A stretch of 37,727 bases of DNA from the NCBI GenBank assembly GCA_022448645.1, contig JAKVBZ010000049.1, positions 1 to 37,727 on the forward strand, read 5' to 3'. Position numbers and translations under genes: made by a program. The DNA comes from Pirellulaceae bacterium. Lineage in GTDB: Bacteria; Planctomycetota; Planctomycetia; Pirellulales; Pirellulaceae. Every line of letters starts with the position of its first letter. The first letter of the stretch is position 1. Below, piece after piece: positions 34,935 through 37,727 of the stretch. Below the pieces are notes generated by a model, which saw only the letters and a list, made by a program, of their open reading frames with translations, was not told where the DNA came from and did no database searches.

Positions 34935-35933
34935 TTACTCGATGAATTCCTCAGCTTCGTCCGGTGTGGCCAGATTGATTTCACCGGAGTCTTCGAGCCT
35001 GCGAAGAATATCAACGATTTGCTGTTGAACCGATTCGACGTCGGAAAGACGCACTGGTCCGAGGAATTCCATTTCTTCGATCAGCATGTCCGAAGCTCGT
35101 TGTGACATGTTTCCCAGGACTTTTTGACGAAGTTCGTCGCTGGCGCCTTTTAACGCCATGGCCCATTGCGTCGTTTCGACGTTCTTGAGCACGGCCTGGA
35201 TGTCTTTGTCCAAAAGTTTCGTGATGTCTTCGAACACAAACATTAGACGACGGATGTCTTCGACAAGGGTCGGGTCTTCCTGGGCCAGATTCTCCAGTAA
35301 AGTTCGTTCTGTAGCGCGTTCGGAAACGTTCAGAATCTCTGCCACGCTTGATACCCCACCCGCAGATTCAAACGATTCATTCATCACACTCTGCATCCGA
35401 CTTTCCAATCCCCGTTCGACCTCTTCGATCACATCCGGACTTGTTTGACTCATATTGGCAATGCGCCGAATGACCGACGTTTGAGTGTCACCGGGTAATC
35501 CAGCCAAGACTTCGGCACCGTAAGAGGGATGCAGGTGAGACAAAATGAGAGCAATCGTTTGCGGATGTTCGTCGACGATGAACGTGAGCAAGTTTTGGCT
35601 GTCGACCGTCTTTAAAAAACTAAATGGCAATGCTTCGATGGACTCGCAGACGTTGTCCAAGGTTGTTGAAGCATTCTTACCTAGGGCTTTTTCCACCAAA
35701 GACTTGGCTCGGTCGATACCGCCAGTTTCCAATCCCAAGTTGTTGGGATTGGCGTGAGCGAAGTCGTAAATGACGTTTTCTTGTTCCTCACTTTGGATTC
35801 GACCTAGCTTTGCGATCTCGATGGACACCGCTTCCACCTGTTTAGGAGAAAGTTTGGACATGACCAGACCCGCTTCGTCGTCAGATAAGGTCATCAGCAG
35901 AATGGCAGCTTTGCGCGTATCGGTTTCGTTCAT
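34935..35933 (-). CDS. fliG: Flagellar motor switch protein FliG
   Basis: 332 residues from the ATG at 35933; a GTG directly before it is also in frame, and AGGA lies about 10 bases upstream. FliG sits in the flagellar C-ring, contacts the MS-ring, and transmits torque from the MotA stator. Visible are the N-terminal TRKAAILLMTLSDDEAGLVMSKL, the middle-domain EHPQTIALILSHL motif (about residues 122-134), and the C-terminal torque domain ending ALKGASDELRQKVLGNMSQRA then MLIEEMEFLGPVRLSDVE, with the conserved charged residues. Length is the usual about 330. No other flagellar gene is in the window, so it is either at the edge of a flagellar cluster or a scattered gene. Confidence 0.95.
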   Translation of the reverse strand: MNETDTRKAAILLMTLSDDEAGLVMSKLSPKQVEAVSIEIAKLGRIQSEEQENVIYDFAHANPNNLGLETGGIDRAKSLVEKALGKNASTTLDNVCESIEALPFSFLKTVDSQNLLTFIVDEHPQTIALILSHLHPSYGAEVLAGLPGDTQTSVIRRIANMSQTSPDVIEEVERGLESRMQSVMNESFESAGGVSSVAEILNVSERATERTLLENLAQEDPTLVEDIRRLMFVFEDITKLLDKDIQAVLKNVETTQWAMALKGASDELRQKVLGNMSQRASDMLIEEMEFLGPVRLSDVESVQQQIVDILRRLEDSGEINLATPDEAEEFIE

Positions 35934-36382
35934 CACGGTGATGTCCTGGGAAGTGTCTTAGAGAGTATGATGACTCACACTATCAGAAGCGCTATGGTAT
36001 TTGCCCAAACTATGTAATCGGCAAATGGCGCTCGTTGCAGGAACGAATGATGGCAAAATCTGGCGGCTAGCATGGCAGCGTAGCGGGCGGCGGTTTCAGA
36101 AACCACCAGCCGTGGTGGGCGAGCCGCATGCTATCTGTTTGGTAGTGGAACCGTGCAAACCGTCGGGTACCGCACGATCAGACTCTGTGAAAAGTCAGTG
36201 GTTGTCGGCAGTGCACTCGCATTGGCGACAGCATAGGAGGCGGTAGCTGTGGAGATTGGGTTGCGAACACATGGTCCTGAAGGGCATGAGGCTAGTTCCT
36301 ATGCCTCAAAGCGAGCGGCATGGGACATGCGATATTCCACTACAAAGTCGACGTTGTTGGACTGGTGATTTCTACGTGCCGT
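35934..36382. other. Intergenic region (about 450 bases) upstream of fliG
   Basis: No supportable gene. Small plus-strand frames (36001-36246, 36256-36438) lack ribosome sites and known motifs. It should hold the fliG promoter and the 3' end of the E2 transcript. No convincing terminator was seen. Confidence 0.35.
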
Positions 36383-37701
36383 TTACGGTGCCAGCAGTGC
36401 CCGACTCGGAGATTCCAGATAATCGATCACGTCATTGAGAAATCGAGCTGCCACAGCACCATCGACAACCCGGTGATCGTACGAGAGGCTCAAGGGCATC
36501 ATGAGTCGCACTTGGACTTCATCATCGACGACGACGGGGCGCTTTTGAGAGCGCCCGATCAGCAAAATTGCGACTTCGGGAGGATTGACAATTGGCGTTG
36601 AGTATTGTCCACCCACCGCACCGAGGTTACTGATGGTGAATGTTCCACCCCTCAGGTCTTCCACCGAAAAATTTCCGTTGCGGACGTTATTGGCCAAATC
36701 GGTCAGGGCCCGAGCTGTTTCGGGCAAGGCGAGCCGATCGGCGGAGCGGATAGACGGGACAACGAGGCCCCGTTCTGTATCGACGGCGATGCCGACATTG
36801 ATGTAATCCTTGTAGACAATGCGGTCGTTAGCGAGGTCTAACGACGCATTCAATTCTGGGTGACTGCGCAACGCCATTGCCACGGATTTTACAACAAAAG
36901 GCGTGGTCGTCAGTTTGATGCCGACCTTAGCATAGTCTGCTTTTGCAGTTTGGCGCATGGCTTCCAACTGTGTTACATCGGCATCGTCAAAATTCGTGAC
37001 TCGTGGAATCGTTGACCATGACTCGTGCATGCGTTGGGCGATTGTTTTACGTATTTTGGTTAGCGCTACGAAATGAACAGGGCCCCATTCGTCGCTGTCG
37101 GCGCTACTCGGTGTGGTTTTGTCGTGTGTGAATGCCGCGTCGGCATAGGCTGCTTGATTCACTTCACGTACCAAACCAAGTACATCATCACGCGTAATTC
37201 GTCCACCTTCACCAGACCCCTCAACATGGGACAAATCGACTCCGACTTCTCTCGCGAAGCGTCGAATGGCGGGACCTGCAGCGACGGGGTCGTCGTCGGT
37301 GGAAGAGGCCGGGCTCGCTGGTGGTGCAACAGGTGGCGCTGATGCGGAAGTTGTTGTGGGGGCCGAAACAGGGCCCCCGCCCCGCCCGGGGGGCGGCGCG
37401 CCGCACCCCCCGCCCCCGCCCCCGGGCCCGCCCGGGGGGGGGGCGCAGTGCTGGTGTCGGCGGCGGTTCCCTCTAAGGACAATATTGGGTCGCCGATTGC
37501 TACGGTCTGGCCGGCTTTGACAAGGATTTTCGTCACGGTCCCAGCATGCGTGCTGGGCACGTCGACGGTCGCCTTGTCCGTTTCCAACTCGATCACGCTT
37601 TGATCAACGGCGACGATATCGCCTTCTTGAACTAGTATTTCGAGGATGTCTCCGGAGTAGATACCATCGCCTAAGTCCGGTAGTTTAATCTCAATCGCCA
37701 T
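36383..37701 (-). CDS. Pyruvate dehydrogenase E2 (dihydrolipoamide acetyltransferase), frame broken in the linker
   Basis: One gene in two frames. From the ATG at 37701 the lipoyl domain reads MAIEIKLPDLGDGIYSGDIL to IELETDKATVDVPS, with lipoyl-lysine K43. Translation then enters a Pro/Ala/Gly-rich linker and loses the frame inside the G/C block at about 37376-37447. In another frame the linker resumes (SAPTTTSASAPPVAPPASPA), followed by the E3-binding domain (AIRRFAREVGVDLSHVEGSG then GGRITRDDV, about 37270-37180). The catalytic domain ends with SLSYDHRVVDGAVAARF, whose His and Asp are catalytic. The stop is TAA at 36383. The two halves fit perfectly as one E2, so either an assembly or sequencing error in the G/C block, or a real frameshift, separates them. 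The E1 gene would be expected just past the right end. Confidence 0.85.
37376..37447. other. Anomalous G/C-only block inside the E2 linker
   Basis: About 70 bases consist almost only of G and C in long runs, with a run of about ten G near 37432-37441. The surroundings are about half G+C. The block sits in the Ala/Pro-rich linker and coincides with the frame break. Low-quality reads or mis-assembly near a clone end is the simplest explanation. Confidence 0.7.
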
Positions 37702-37727
37702 TGGTTGTACTTCGTAGAAAATTGTTT

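Noticed and set aside
34403..35014. Minus-strand frame of 203 codons
   Set aside because: It overlaps the fliG end out of frame, has no motif and looks like chance.

Overview
The window looks like chromosomal DNA of a planctomycete, probably of the Pirellula/Rhodopirellula type. The call rests on gene content: a BBP7-type outer-membrane barrel protein, a secreted metalloprotease with an N-terminal LEPR-XLL-type motif plus GEVED and dockerin-like modules, ThuA and DUF1080 proteins, an M81 (MlrC-like) peptidase, a BNR sialidase-like protein and planctomycete-style leucine-rich-repeat debris. Base composition is moderate throughout, except for one abnormal G/C block near the right end. The length is about that of a fosmid insert, so an environmental clone is possible (inference).

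Layout. 1-2.2 kb: the last codons of an A-type Fe-S carrier with its terminator, then a secreted isochorismatase-ThuA fusion. 2.4-6.3 kb: cobL (cobalamin), convergent with a translationally coupled alpha/beta hydrolase-birA pair, then a short-chain dehydrogenase. 7-12.6 kb: two large cell-surface or secreted proteins (BBP7 barrel and LEPR-XLL metalloprotease), closed by a strong terminator. 13-16.5 kb: the M81 peptidase, a decayed leucine-rich-repeat fragment, tRNA-Cys(GCA), a long gene-poor stretch and a small unknown protein. 16.8-20.8 kb: gnd, zwf and a dus gene in one tight operon. It joins the oxidative pentose-phosphate pathway to an NADPH-using tRNA dihydrouridine synthase.

20.9-28.6 kb, mostly minus strand: a CBS-pair protein, a lipoprotein-like protein with two DUF1080 domains, a small HTH protein (plus strand), an E1-like ThiF/MoeB enzyme, a degenerate GH2-like protein and a variant UvrA. 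29-31.7 kb, plus strand: small membrane protein, cupin and a divergent LigA, with overlapping or nearly abutting frames. 31.9-37.7 kb, minus strand: sialidase-like protein, GNAT acetyltransferase, FliG and a pyruvate dehydrogenase E2. The E2 reading frame is broken inside an anomalous G/C-rich block.

I see no CRISPR array, phage, integrase or intact insertion sequence, and no defence island. No complete undescribed multi-gene system is obvious. The best second-look items are the variant repair proteins (UvrA with LSSGE in both ABC signatures; divergent LigA), the degenerate GH2-like protein, the isochorismatase-ThuA fusion that appears to lack the family lysine, the ATGA-coupled zwf-dus pair, and a mini-hairpin resembling the ends of tRNA-Cys.
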